The position numbers and the translations under genes are program-made. From Streptomyces echinatus (GTDB lineage Bacteria; Actinomycetota; Actinomycetes; Streptomycetales; Streptomycetaceae), in NCBI RefSeq assembly GCF_014203595.1, contig NZ_JACHJK010000002.1:620001-684000 (forward strand): a stretch of DNA of 64,000 nt, read 5' to 3'. Shown here piece by piece: positions 44,516 through 52,860 of the stretch (within the stretch, counting starts at the first letter, position 1; every line of letters begins with the position of its first letter). The notes under the pieces were generated by a model. The model ran no database searches, was not told where the DNA came from, and saw only the letters and a list, made by a program, of their open reading frames with translations.

Positions 44516-44929
44516 TCAGGCGTCTGCGATGCGAGTTCGCTCGGGTTGCCTCGCGTCCACGCCGAGGTGTTCGCCGACCCGGTTGACGAGCAGGGTCATC
44601 TCGTAGCCGATCTGACCGATGTCGGCCTCCGCGCCGCTCAGCACGCACAGACAGCTGCCGGTACCCGCCGCGGTCACGAACAGGACGGCGTCGTCGTACT
44701 CGATCATCGTCTGGCGCACCCTGCCCGCCCCGAAGTGGCGCCCCGAGCCCTTGGCCAGACTGTGCAGCCCGGAGGCCACGGCGGCCAGATGCTCGGAGTC
44801 CTCGCGACGCAGGCCCGTGCTCGCCGCGGTGACCAGCCCGTCGTTCGACAGGACGAGCGCGTGGTGGACGTGGTCCACCCGCTCGGTCAGATCGTCCAGG
44901 AGCCAGCCGAGGCCCTGGTTCTGCACCAT
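44516..44929 (-). CDS. Orphan Roadblock/LC7 protein (CvnB-like)
   Basis: 137 residues, Roadblock/LC7 fold: WLLDDLTERVDHVHHALVLS, LAAVASGLHSLAKGSGRHFG, VRQTMIEYDDAVLFVTAAG. It is strikingly similar along its length to the CvnB of the conservon 2 kb away. Roadblock proteins bind small GTPases of the MglA/CvnD kind. No CvnA, C or D accompanies it; the next gene is the DUF6397-like protein. ATG 44929 is chosen because GGGGAG lies six bases before it. Confidence 0.88.
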   Translation of the reverse strand: MVQNQGLGWLLDDLTERVDHVHHALVLSNDGLVTAASTGLRREDSEHLAAVASGLHSLAKGSGRHFGAGRVRQTMIEYDDAVLFVTAAGTGSCLCVLSGAEADIGQIGYEMTLLVNRVGEHLGVDARQPERTRIADA

Positions 44930-45020
44930 GTCCATCTCCCCGTGTGATGTCTCCCCCTGGCTGGAGGAACTCCCCGCCAGCCTTCCCCACGACCGGCGCG
45001 CGGGCAAGCAGGATGGGGCC

Positions 45021-45449
45021 ATGGCAGAGAAGATGACCGATGAGGAATGGCGGGCGTTCGTCTCGGACGGCACCCGCACCGGCAAGCTGTCCACCGTCCG
45101 CGCCGACGGCAGCCCGCATGTGGCTCCGATCTGGTTCCTCCTGGACGGGGACGAAGTGGTGTTCAACACCGGCAAGGACACGGTGAAGGGGCGCAACCTG
45201 GCGCGTGACGGCCGGGTCGCGCTGTGCGTGGACGACGACCGGCCGCCGTTCCACTTCGTGGTGCTGGGCGGTCGCGCCCAGTTGTCGGAGGACCTGGACG
45301 AGGTGCGCCTTTGGGCCACCCGGATCGCCGCGCGGTACATGGGCAAGGACCGTGCCGAGGAGTACGGCGCCCGCAACGGCGTACCGGGTGAACTCCTCGT
45401 CCGTGTCAGGATCGACAACGTGGTGGCCGTGCGGGACCTCGCCGCCTGA
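45021..45449 (+). CDS. PPOX-class F420/FMN-dependent enzyme
   Basis: 142 residues, the length of the small PPOX-class proteins (TIGR03618-like). GKLSTVRADGSPHVAPIWFL, FNTGKDTVKGRNLARDGRVA and VALCVDDDRPPFHFVVLGG are typical of F420H2-dependent reductases with the split barrel. It would reduce an unsaturated small molecule. ATG 45021 is 91 bases from the divergent Roadblock gene. Its stop lies in a hairpin shared with the cvnD stop. Confidence 0.88.
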   Translation: MAEKMTDEEWRAFVSDGTRTGKLSTVRADGSPHVAPIWFLLDGDEVVFNTGKDTVKGRNLARDGRVALCVDDDRPPFHFVVLGGRAQLSEDLDEVRLWATRIAARYMGKDRAEEYGARNGVPGELLVRVRIDNVVAVRDLAA

Positions 45450-45462
45450 GCGGCCGGCTCAG
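45446..45462. terminator. Hairpin holding both convergent stop codons
   Basis: CTGAGC-GGCCG-GCTCAG contains the TGA of the PPOX gene (45447-45449) and, on the other strand, that of cvnD (45459-45461). Confidence 0.65.
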
Positions 45463-46061
45463 CCGACCGAGTCCAGGAGCCGGGCGGTGTGCATCCGCCC
45501 GGCGTACTCGACGAGTCGGATCAGTACTTCCTTGCCGGAGGCGCGGTCGCGCGCGTCGCACAGGACCACGGGTGTGCCCTGGTCCAGGTCGAGCGCCCGG
45601 CAGACGTCGGGGGCGCTGTAGGGGCGGGCTCCGGTGAAGCAGTTGACGGCGACCACGAACGGGATGCGCCGGTGCTCGAAGTAGTCGACGGCGGGGAAGC
45701 AGTCCTCCAGCCGCCTGGTGTCGGCGAGGACCACGGCCCCGAGGGCCCCCTGGGCCAGTTCGTCCCACAGGAACCAGAAGCGGTCCTGCCCGGGGGTGCC
45801 GAAGAGATAGAGCGACAGGCCGGAGCGGATCGTGATGCGGCCGAAGTCCATGGCCACGGTCGTGGTGACCTTCTGGTCCACACCGTCGGTGTCGTCCACC
45901 AGTTGACCGGCTTCGCTCAGCAGTTCCTCGGTGCGCAGCGGCCGGATCTCGCTGACGGCCCCGACCAGGGTCGTCTTGCCGACGCCGAAGCCACCGGCGA
46001 CCAGTATCTTCAGCGCCAGGGCGGACGTGTCCTCGGCGGCGTCGGAGTGCTCGGTGACCAT
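45459..46061 (-). CDS. cvnD: Conservon GTP-binding protein (CvnD)
   Basis: 200 residues of the MglA/CvnD small GTPase family. P-loop VAGGFGVGKTTLVGAVSEI, switch region TTTVAMDFGRITI, FGTPGQDRFWFLWDELAQGA (G3, with PGQ), and VAVNCFTG in place of NKxD. CvnD proteins form the output of the membrane kinase-like complex. Unusually, it is separated by 302 bases from cvnC, where related clusters overlap or abut. ATG 46061 has a GGGA-type site upstream. Confidence 0.92.
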   Translation of the reverse strand: MVTEHSDAAEDTSALALKILVAGGFGVGKTTLVGAVSEIRPLRTEELLSEAGQLVDDTDGVDQKVTTTVAMDFGRITIRSGLSLYLFGTPGQDRFWFLWDELAQGALGAVVLADTRRLEDCFPAVDYFEHRRIPFVVAVNCFTGARPYSAPDVCRALDLDQGTPVVLCDARDRASGKEVLIRLVEYAGRMHTARLLDSVG

Positions 46062-46363
46062 GATCACTTCTCTCGGGAGGGCCGGCCGCGGCCGGCGTCC
46101 ACATGCTCCGGTGGTGAAGCCAGCATCATGACAACGGGGATGCGCTTCGGAGTGGTTGGACCGAAGTGGACCCGATATGACCGACTTACATGCGGTCGCT
46201 GACGCAACGCGCCCGGATCGGACGGGTCGGGACCCCGCCAGGCGTACGGGTGCAACGGCGGCCGACCGGACAGCCGGAGACGCAGACGCAGTGGCGGACG
46301 CCAGTGCAGCCACGGGCGCAGGAGCGGTCGCAGCGAGGCGTACGGCGGTCTTCGGACGTTCAT
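46062..46363. other. 302-bp gap between cvnC and cvnD
   Basis: No convincing gene. A reverse frame starts one base after the cvnC stop (MNVRRPPYASLRPLLRPWLH) and runs to 46064, but it is arginine/proline/leucine-rich and looks like a shadow of GC-rich repeats (GACGCAGACGCAG, GCCACGGGCGCAGGAGC). An AT-rich patch (ATATGACCGACTTACATG, 46174-46191) might be a cvnD promoter. Confidence 0.4.
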
Positions 46364-46777
46364 CTACAGCGCTCGCAATCCCTCGATGACCTCGCGCAGG
46401 ATCCGTTCGTCGGGCAGGCGTGCCGGGGGCACGGGGCGGCTGACGGTCACGCAGCCCAGTTCCAGGAGGTCCCCGAGGAGCACCCTGATCACGCCGACCG
46501 GAAGATCCGCGTCCGCCGCGAGTTCGGCAACGGACTGCGTCTCCACGCGGCACAGGTCGATCAGGGTCCGGTGCTCGGGTCCGAGCGCTGAGTCGTCGTC
46601 GAGCGCCGGTGCGGCGGGGTCGAGGGTGACGAGCGCGATCAGGTCGAAGCGCACACCGGTGGGACCGGGCTGAGTGCGGCCACCGGTCATGGCGTACGGG
46701 CGGACCAGCGGGCCTGCCTCGCCGTCGTACCACTGGCTGCCCGGCTCCCGGGACTCGCCGTCCGGGATCTCGGTCAT
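46364..46777 (-). CDS. cvnC: Conservon DUF742 protein (CvnC)
   Basis: 137 residues, the DUF742 family found in conservons. SQWYDGEAGPLVRPYAMTGG, a winged-helix-like centre (ETQSVAELAADADLPVGVIR, then VLLGDLLELGCVTVSRP) and DERILREVIEGLRAL at the end are all conserved features. It links the kinase-like CvnA to CvnB/CvnD. Starts 20 bases after the cvnB stop. Confidence 0.93.
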   Translation of the reverse strand: MTEIPDGESREPGSQWYDGEAGPLVRPYAMTGGRTQPGPTGVRFDLIALVTLDPAAPALDDDSALGPEHRTLIDLCRVETQSVAELAADADLPVGVIRVLLGDLLELGCVTVSRPVPPARLPDERILREVIEGLRAL

Positions 46778-46796
46778 GCGATGCCGCCTTTCCGGC

Positions 46797-47234
46797 TCAT
46801 CCGGCGGCGGGTGGCTGGGCCGTGACGCGCGGTGCCGTGTGGAGATGCTCTCCGACGCGCTTGACCAGGCGGGCCATCTCGTAGGCGACCAGCCCGATGT
46901 CGGCCGTGACCGCGGTGAGCAGGGCGAGGCAGGAGCCGTCACCGGCAGCGGCCACGAAGAGGAACGCGTCGTCCATCTCCACCATGGTCTGGCGCACCCC
47001 ACCCGCTCCGAAGTGCCGTCCCGCACCCTTGGCGAGGCTGTTGAAGCCGGAGGCGACGGCGGCGAGATGCTCGGCGTCCTCGCGCGCGAGGCCGGTGGAG
47101 GCGCCGACCGCGAGGCCGTCGTTGGACAGCACGACGGCGTGCCGTACCTCGCTGACACGCATCACCAGGTCGTCGAGCAGCCAGTCGAGTTCGCCGGATC
47201 GCCGGCCGGTCCTCGTGTTCGGGTCCTGGATCAT
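46797..47234 (-). CDS. cvnB: Conservon Roadblock/LC7 protein (CvnB)
   Basis: 145 residues. ELDWLLDDLVMRVSEVRHAV, VLSNDGLAVGASTGLARED, NSLAKGAGRHFGAGGVRQTM and DDAFLFVAAAGDGSCLALL are the Roadblock/LC7 core that regulates small GTPases. The ATG overlaps the cvnA stop (ATGA), so translation is coupled. A close paralogue lies at 44516-44929. Confidence 0.93.
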   Translation of the reverse strand: MIQDPNTRTGRRSGELDWLLDDLVMRVSEVRHAVVLSNDGLAVGASTGLAREDAEHLAAVASGFNSLAKGAGRHFGAGGVRQTMVEMDDAFLFVAAAGDGSCLALLTAVTADIGLVAYEMARLVKRVGEHLHTAPRVTAQPPAAG

Positions 47235-49882
47235 GCCGGGTCTCCTTCGCTGCTGTGACTGCCCGTTCCGGGTTCCGGCGCGGTACCGCGGCCGGGCTGT
47301 CTGCCACCGCCGCGCGTCCAGCCGTCGCGGTATGCCGTCATGCGGTCCCGTACGAGTTCGGGGGTGCGCCGGTCGTCTTCGTGCCGGACGGACCGCGCGG
47401 CCTGCTCTTCGTGGTGCTGCTGGCGCAGTTGGGGGGCGAGGTTCGCCTGGCGCACCCGACGCGGGAGGTCGTCGGAGGGCTCGGAGTCGTCCTGCGGGCG
47501 GTGCGGTCTCAACGCGGTGACTCCGGGGGGTGGTGGATCGTGGGCCGTGCCGTGGGAGTCGGATGCCGCCCCGGTGAGGTGGGGGCTGGAGGCCGGCCCG
47601 CTGCCGTCGGAGCCCGGCGCCGGCACGGTGGCGGCCGGGCCGGGTGCCGGCCGGGACGCGCCGGGTACGGGGGCCCGCGCGGTGCCGTGCGCATCGGGCC
47701 CGGTCGCCGCGAGGGCGGGCCGGTCCGGTCGTGCGGCGACGGCGGGCTCCTGGGGCGCGGCTGTGCCGGGCACGCGCGCGTAGCCGCCTTCCCGGTCCGG
47801 GTCGGCCTGTCCGTCCTGCTGGGAGAAACGCTCCGCCGGGCCGCCGTACAGCAGGGCGGTCGGCAGCAGGACCACGGCGGTGGTGCCTCCGTACGGGGAG
47901 GTCCGCAGATGCACCTTGATCTCGTGCCGGGAGGCGAGCCTGCTGACCACGAAGAGCCCGAGACGGTCGCTGTCGAAGAGGTCGAGCGCCTCGGACTGCT
48001 CGATGCGCCGGTTGGCCTCCACGAGGGTGTCGGCGCCCATGCCGAGTCCCCGGTCCTCGATCTCCAGGGCGTAGCCGTTGCCGACGGGTTCGCCGGTGAC
48101 CCGCACGCGCGTGTGGGGCGGTGAGAACTGGGCGGCGTTCTCGACGAGTTCCGCGAGAAGGTGGGTGAGGTCGGCGACCGCCGCGCCGACGACATGGGCC
48201 TCGGGGAACTGGCGCACCTCCACGCGCGCGTAGTCCTCGACTTCGGACACGGCGGCGCGCACGACGTCGGTCAGGGACACCGGTATGCGCCAGGCCCGGC
48301 CGGGGGCGGCTCCGGAGAGGATGATCAGGCTCTCGGCGTGGCGGCGCATGCGGGTGGTGAGGTGGTCCAGACGGAACAGGTCGCTGAGCTCGTCGGGGTC
48401 GTCGGAGCGCCGCTCCATGCTGTCCAGGAGGCTGAGCTGGCGGTGGACGAGGACCTGGCTGCGGCGGGCCAGGTTGACGAAGACTCCGGAGATGCCGCTG
48501 GCGAGTTCGGCCCGCTCGACGGCCGCGCTGAGCGCGGCGCGGTGGACGGTGGTGAGGGCCTCGGCGACCTGCCCCGTCTCGTCCTCCGCGGGTGGTCCGG
48601 CAGGCGCCTCGGCCTGGACGTCGATCTCTTCGCCGGCGCGCAGTCTCCGCATCGCCTCGGGGAGTTTGCGGCGGGCGATCTCCAGTGCGTCGTTGCGCAG
48701 GCTCACGAGTTCGATCACGAGGGCCCGCCCGATGCGGACGGAGATGACGAGGGAGGCGGCGACGGCGGCGAGCCCGAGGAGCACGACGGCGCCGGCGGGG
48801 CCGAGCAGCCCGCGGGCGACGGGGTCGGCACGGCCGGCGACAGTGCGCCCCGTGGCCGCCGCGACGGTCCGCATGCCGTCCCGCACGCGCGCGTGGGCGG
48901 CACTCCAGGTGGCTTGCGTTACCAAGTCGGCCGGCCTGGCACCCGGTCCGGCGGCGAGCAGCCTGTCCTCCGCGGCGCCCAGAGCGGTGTACGAACCGCT
49001 CCCCGCCACCTCCCGCCAGGCGGCCTGCTGGGCGGCGGGCAGGTCGGTCACGGCGGTCTCGGTGAGGGCGCGGCGCGTGGCCACGGCGGCGCCGAAGAGC
49101 CTCAGGCGCTTCCCCCGCAGGCTCCCCGCGGTCCGTGCGCCGCCCAGCAGGGCGTCCTCCTGGCTCAGCGCCTCGGCGGCACGGGAGAACTCGAGCAGCA
49201 CGCGCGCGTCGGAGGCGACGTCGGCCTGTTGGACGCCGGTGAGGGCACCGTCCACGGCGAAGGCCGCGTCGATCGTCTTCGTGTACCGCGCGTAGGCGTC
49301 GTCCCAGGCCCTCCTGTGGCCCAGTACGGCTGCCCGCAGCGTGCGGAGGTTCTCGGCGCCGGTGACGAAGGCGTCGAGGCGCCTGGAGATGGCGGCGGGC
49401 AGTTCCTGGCTGTCGGCGACCGTGCTGCCGCGGCCCAGCCGCAGCCTGGCCACGGCCCGGTCGGTGCGGGCCGCCAGGTCTTCGAGGTCGCCGCCGTTCC
49501 CGGCGCTCGGGGCCGTGGCGTAACGCACGGCGGCGGTGCGCTCGGCCTGCAGTGCGGTGACGGCCACGGCCACCGGGGTCCGCAGTTCCGCGTCGACCCG
49601 CTGGGACTGGCGCAGCCGGGCGACGTCCTGTGCGGTGGTGACGGCGGCGTACGCCCAGAGGGCGAGCAGGGAGACGACGGGCACCATCAGGAGGCTGACC
49701 ACCTTGGCCCGTACGGTCCGGGGCCGCGGGTACAGGCGGCTCGCACGCGCGCGTGCCGGGGCGGGCTGTGTGCCGAGCGGGCGGTCGGCGCCCTCGTCGG
49801 CGGGCGGTCCCGCGTGTGCGCGGCGTCCGCGCGGGCGGTGTGCCGGGGCGACGGCTTTCTCGGGTGTACGGGGTGGGCGCAT
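47231..49882 (-). CDS. cvnA: Conservon sensor histidine kinase-like protein (CvnA)
   Basis: 883 residues. A membrane span (VVSLLMVPVVSLLALWAYAA) precedes a nitrate/nitrite-sensing-type helical extracytoplasmic domain (residues 85-330), then a second span (AGAVVLLGLAAVAASLVISV) and a HAMP-like linker. The ATPase part has the N box LLAELVENAAQFSPPHTRVR and G boxes (EDRGLGMG, LGLFVVSRLASRHEIKV). The dimerisation region (SLLDSMERRSDDPDELSDLF) lacks a clear phospho-His, as in other CvnA proteins. The last 200 residues are disordered and proline-rich. ATG 49882 has GAGGAGG. Confidence 0.92.
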   Translation of the reverse strand: MRPPRTPEKAVAPAHRPRGRRAHAGPPADEGADRPLGTQPAPARARASRLYPRPRTVRAKVVSLLMVPVVSLLALWAYAAVTTAQDVARLRQSQRVDAELRTPVAVAVTALQAERTAAVRYATAPSAGNGGDLEDLAARTDRAVARLRLGRGSTVADSQELPAAISRRLDAFVTGAENLRTLRAAVLGHRRAWDDAYARYTKTIDAAFAVDGALTGVQQADVASDARVLLEFSRAAEALSQEDALLGGARTAGSLRGKRLRLFGAAVATRRALTETAVTDLPAAQQAAWREVAGSGSYTALGAAEDRLLAAGPGARPADLVTQATWSAAHARVRDGMRTVAAATGRTVAGRADPVARGLLGPAGAVVLLGLAAVAASLVISVRIGRALVIELVSLRNDALEIARRKLPEAMRRLRAGEEIDVQAEAPAGPPAEDETGQVAEALTTVHRAALSAAVERAELASGISGVFVNLARRSQVLVHRQLSLLDSMERRSDDPDELSDLFRLDHLTTRMRRHAESLIILSGAAPGRAWRIPVSLTDVVRAAVSEVEDYARVEVRQFPEAHVVGAAVADLTHLLAELVENAAQFSPPHTRVRVTGEPVGNGYALEIEDRGLGMGADTLVEANRRIEQSEALDLFDSDRLGLFVVSRLASRHEIKVHLRTSPYGGTTAVVLLPTALLYGGPAERFSQQDGQADPDREGGYARVPGTAAPQEPAVAARPDRPALAATGPDAHGTARAPVPGASRPAPGPAATVPAPGSDGSGPASSPHLTGAASDSHGTAHDPPPPGVTALRPHRPQDDSEPSDDLPRRVRQANLAPQLRQQHHEEQAARSVRHEDDRRTPELVRDRMTAYRDGWTRGGGRQPGRGTAPEPGTGSHSSEGDPA

Positions 49883-49929
49883 GGCCTCCTCGCTCGGGAC
49901 GTGGTCGGGGCGCTCGGGCCGAGGTCCCG

Positions 49930-50703
49930 CTAGCGGGCGGCGCTCTCGACGGGGCGCTGGGCGGAGGCGGACGCCTCGCGCTCGTCGGCCGTGGGCGAGA
50001 GGGCGACGAAGGCCGAGGTGATGAACAGGTAGGACCCGAGGCCGACGGCGAGGGGGAAGATGAACTGCATCGCCGTGGCCCCGGGAAGGGCGTCGCCGGA
50101 GGGGTCCACACGCACGTTCACCGCGAACATCCCGGTGTAGTGCATGCTGCTGACGGCCGCTCCCATGACGAGGGAGGCGACGGTGACCGCCCGGGGCGAC
50201 GTGATGTTGAGTCCGGCCCACAGGGCGGCGGTGGCCGCGACCACGGCGATCAGTACGGACAGTCCGACGAGGGCGGGGTCGTACCCGACGCGGCCGTGCA
50301 GCCGGACCGCCGCCATGCCCAGGTAGTGCATGCTGGCGACGCCCAGTCCGGTGGTGAGTCCGCCGAGGAGGAGCGCGCGGCCGCGGTCGCGGCTGTAGCC
50401 GACGGCGAAGACTCCGGCGCAGACGACGACCATGGCGACGAGGAGGCTGAGAATGGTCAGCGGCACGTCGTAGCGGATGTCGGTGCCGCTGACGCGGAAG
50501 CCGAGCATGGCCACGAAGTGCATGGTCCAGATGCCCGTCCCGATCGCGGAGGCGGCGGTGACGAGCCAGTTGCGGCGTGCTCGGCCGGTGGTGCCGAGGG
50601 CGCGTACGGTGCAGCGCAGACCGAGTGCGGCGCCTATGCAGGCCATCACATACGACAGCGCGGGGGTCAGCCAGCCGAAGGCGGCGTGGTCCAGGTGTCC
50701 CAT
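49930..50703 (-). CDS. MHYT-domain membrane sensor
   Basis: 257 residues, about seven membrane spans. Three MHYT-type motifs are present: WTMHFVAMLGF, SMHYLGMAAV and SMHYTGMFAV. The Met/His pairs are thought to bind copper and thereby sense O2, CO or NO. Unlike most family members there is no GGDEF, EAL or kinase output domain. It lies 47 bases upstream of cvnA on the same strand, so it may feed the conservon. Confidence 0.92.
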   Translation of the reverse strand: MGHLDHAAFGWLTPALSYVMACIGAALGLRCTVRALGTTGRARRNWLVTAASAIGTGIWTMHFVAMLGFRVSGTDIRYDVPLTILSLLVAMVVVCAGVFAVGYSRDRGRALLLGGLTTGLGVASMHYLGMAAVRLHGRVGYDPALVGLSVLIAVVAATAALWAGLNITSPRAVTVASLVMGAAVSSMHYTGMFAVNVRVDPSGDALPGATAMQFIFPLAVGLGSYLFITSAFVALSPTADEREASASAQRPVESAAR

Positions 50704-50845
50704 GGCCCCGGGACGCTAGCGGGGGCAGGGGCGCACAACGGGGGCGCATTTCGAAAGGTGCCGCAATATGCACACAGTTGCAGCGGAACGATCGCATCCC
50801 GCTCGAACATGCGCACAGCGACCTCCCTCGTGGCGGTGAGGAATC

Positions 50846-51454
50846 ATGCGGTGCATGAGCGACGACCACACACATGTCCAGGAGTTCTTCACCGTCCGGG
50901 CCGCCGACTGGGACAGCCGGTTCCCGGACGACGGCCCGGCCTACGCGGCCGCCGTGGCCGGCCTCGGACTGCGCCAGGGGGACCGCGTGCTGGACGCGGG
51001 CTGCGGTACGGGGCGGGCCCTTCCGCCCCTGCGGGCCGCCGTGGGCCCCTCCGGCGTCGTCCTGGGAGCCGATCTGACGCCGGCGATGCTCCAGGCCGCC
51101 GTACGGGCCGGCCGGGACCGCGACGGACGGCTGCTGCTCGCGGACGTCGCCGCGCTGCCCCTGCGCTCGGGCAGTCTCGACGCCGTGTTCGCGGCCGGCC
51201 TGATCGCCCACCTGCCGCATCCGGTGGACAATCTGCGGGAACTGGCCCGTGGCGTACGGCGGGGCGGAACGCTCGCGCTCTTCCACCCCGTCGGCCGTGC
51301 GGCCCTCGCGGCGCGCCAGGGGCGGCGGATCACTCCCGGCGATCTGCGGGCCGAGGCCAACCTCCGGCCACTGCTGAGCCGGTCGGGCTGGCGCATGACG
51401 TCGTACGTGGACGAGGACGCGCGCTTCCTCGCGCTGGCCGTGCGCGAGGACTGA
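50846..51454 (+). CDS. Class I SAM-dependent methyltransferase
   Basis: 202 residues. SAM site VLDAGCGTGRALPPLRAAVG, second acidic residue in GADLTPAMLQAAV, and the DVAALPLRSGSLDAVFAAGL and LFHPVG regions of the Methyltransf_11 fold. Substrate unknown; related proteins methylate small molecules or quinones. ATG 50846 is chosen for GAGG at 50838-50841; an ATG nine bases later is possible. Divergent from the MHYT gene. Confidence 0.9.
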   Translation: MRCMSDDHTHVQEFFTVRAADWDSRFPDDGPAYAAAVAGLGLRQGDRVLDAGCGTGRALPPLRAAVGPSGVVLGADLTPAMLQAAVRAGRDRDGRLLLADVAALPLRSGSLDAVFAAGLIAHLPHPVDNLRELARGVRRGGTLALFHPVGRAALAARQGRRITPGDLRAEANLRPLLSRSGWRMTSYVDEDARFLALAVRED

Positions 51455-51473
51455 CGGCCGCGGCGGTCAGTCC
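51448..51473. terminator. Hairpin holding both convergent stop codons
   Basis: GGACTGAC (51448-51455) and GTCAGTCC (51466-51473) form a perfect 8-bp stem. It contains the TGA of the methyltransferase and of the hydrolase on the other strand. Confidence 0.8.
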
Positions 51474-52222
51474 GTTCCGGCGACGGCTGCCGCGAAGGCG
51501 TCGGGGTTGTCGAACATGACGTTGTGCCCGGCGCCCGGCACCGTCACGACGCGTACGCCGGCGGCTTCCAGGCTTTCCCTGCCCGGGAGTTCGCCGCTGA
51601 GCCCGCCCTGGAGGAAGACACGGCCGACGGGCAGGGTCTCCAGGAGCGTTCGCATCACCGGGTCCGAGCCCCGGCGCAGTCCGACGGCGCTGCGGTGCAG
51701 GGCGCGCGGGTCGGCCAGCCGCATGGTGGCCGCCCACAGCGGTCCGACGGCGGCGAGCACGCGCGCGTACTCCTTCTCCACGAACTCTTCCTCGTCGTAG
51801 GCCGCGATGTTGCTGCTGGCGGCGGTCGACGGCGGACAGGCGTCCAGGTTGGCCTCCGTCAGAACCAGCCGGGAGACGAGGTCGGGACGCCGGTGGGCGA
51901 GAACGATGGCCACGGCACCGCCCATGCTGTGCGCGATCAGTTCGGCGCCCGCGGTGCCGGCCGCGTCCAGCGCGACCGCGACGGCGTCGGCGTGGTCCCG
52001 CAGCGTGTAGCCGAAGTCCTCGGGACGGTCGCTGGTCCCGTGTCCTGGCAGGTCCACGAACAGGCTGCGCCGGCCCATGAGTTCGGGCCGGGCCGCGATG
52101 TGCGCGTGGTACACGGCGGACATCGATCCGAGTCCGTGCAGGAACACCCGGGCGGGCTCCGCGCCGGGCACCTCGGTCCACCGGATGTGGCTTCCCCTGC
52201 TGTCGAACGTGGCCTGGTACAC
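51467..52222 (-). CDS. Alpha/beta hydrolase
   Basis: 251 residues. VFLHGLGSMSAVYHAHIAAR (oxyanion hole), VDLPGHGTSDRPEDFGYTLR, AHSMGGAVAI (nucleophile Ser) and the late His in VTVPGAGHNVMFDNPDAF complete the triad. No signal peptide. Likely a cytoplasmic esterase or lipase. GTG 52222 has AGGAGAGG upstream. Divergent from a PadR repressor; a good -35 TTGACG on the reverse strand (52282-52277) lies within inverted repeats. Confidence 0.9.
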   Translation of the reverse strand: MYQATFDSRGSHIRWTEVPGAEPARVFLHGLGSMSAVYHAHIAARPELMGRRSLFVDLPGHGTSDRPEDFGYTLRDHADAVAVALDAAGTAGAELIAHSMGGAVAIVLAHRRPDLVSRLVLTEANLDACPPSTAASSNIAAYDEEEFVEKEYARVLAAVGPLWAATMRLADPRALHRSAVGLRRGSDPVMRTLLETLPVGRVFLQGGLSGELPGRESLEAAGVRVVTVPGAGHNVMFDNPDAFAAAVAGTD

Positions 52223-52236
52223 GTACCTCTCCTTGC

Positions 52237-52305
52237 ATGGTGTGATGCCGCACCATACATCGGTGCCGAGGTATAGCGTCAAGGTTGTATTGGCACAGCG
52301 ATGTA
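52237..52305. promoter_or_regulatory. Divergent promoter with nested inverted repeats (PadR operator)
   Basis: ATGGTG (52237-52242) pairs with CACCAT (52251-52256). TACATCG (52256-52262) pairs with CGATGTA (52299-52305), extended by GTGCC and GGCAC inside. Known PadR sites have ATGT/ACAT half-sites, which match here. The hydrolase -35 TTGACG lies between the arms. Confidence 0.65.
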
Positions 52306-52326
52306 CTCCTGCGGAAGAATGCGGCC

Positions 52327-52860
52327 ATGCTCGAACTCGCCATCCTCGGATTCCTCTACGACGCACCGCTGCACGGCTACGTACTGCGCCGCCACATCGC
52401 CGCACTCACCGGCCATGTGCGCCCCGTCGCCGAAAGCACGCTCTACCCGGCGATCAAGCGGCTGGAGAAGGCGGGTCTGCTGGTGCGGGCCACCGAGCCC
52501 GGCGCGGTCGCCGCGCCGCGCCATGTGCTGAGGCTGACCGAGGAGGGCGGACGTGAGCTGAGGCGCCGGCTCGCCGAGCCGGCGCAGCGGGAGATCACCG
52601 ACGAGAACCACTGGTTCACCCTGCTCGCGTTCCTGCGGCACCTGGCGGACCCTGCCGCGCAGGCGGCCGTACTGCGGCGCCGGCTGGCCTTCCTGGAGGA
52701 GCCGGCGAGCTTCTTCTACGAGGGCGACCGGCCCCTGTCCGCGGAGGAACTGGAGGATCCGTTCCGGCGCGGGATCCTCACCATCGCGCGGGCCACGAGC
52801 CGGGCCGAACTGGCCTGGCTGCGTGACACCCTGGCGTCACTCGGCAGGGCCGGCCGCTGA
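52327..52860 (+). CDS. PadR-family transcriptional regulator
   Basis: 177 residues. N-terminal winged helix (LELAILGFLYDAPLHGYVLR, AESTLYPAIKRLEKAGLLVR, RLTEEGGRELRRRLAEP) and a C-terminal coiled dimerisation domain, the PadR subfamily 2 layout. It probably represses the divergent hydrolase. ATG 52327 has GGAAG upstream. Its 3' end overlaps the convergent oxygenase gene by 24 bases. Confidence 0.92.
   Translation: MLELAILGFLYDAPLHGYVLRRHIAALTGHVRPVAESTLYPAIKRLEKAGLLVRATEPGAVAAPRHVLRLTEEGGRELRRRLAEPAQREITDENHWFTLLAFLRHLADPAAQAAVLRRRLAFLEEPASFFYEGDRPLSAEELEDPFRRGILTIARATSRAELAWLRDTLASLGRAGR

Noticed and set aside
46064..46363. A 99-residue reverse frame filling the cvnC-cvnD gap
   Set aside because: Arg/Leu/Pro repeats from GC-rich repeats; no similarity to conservon proteins.
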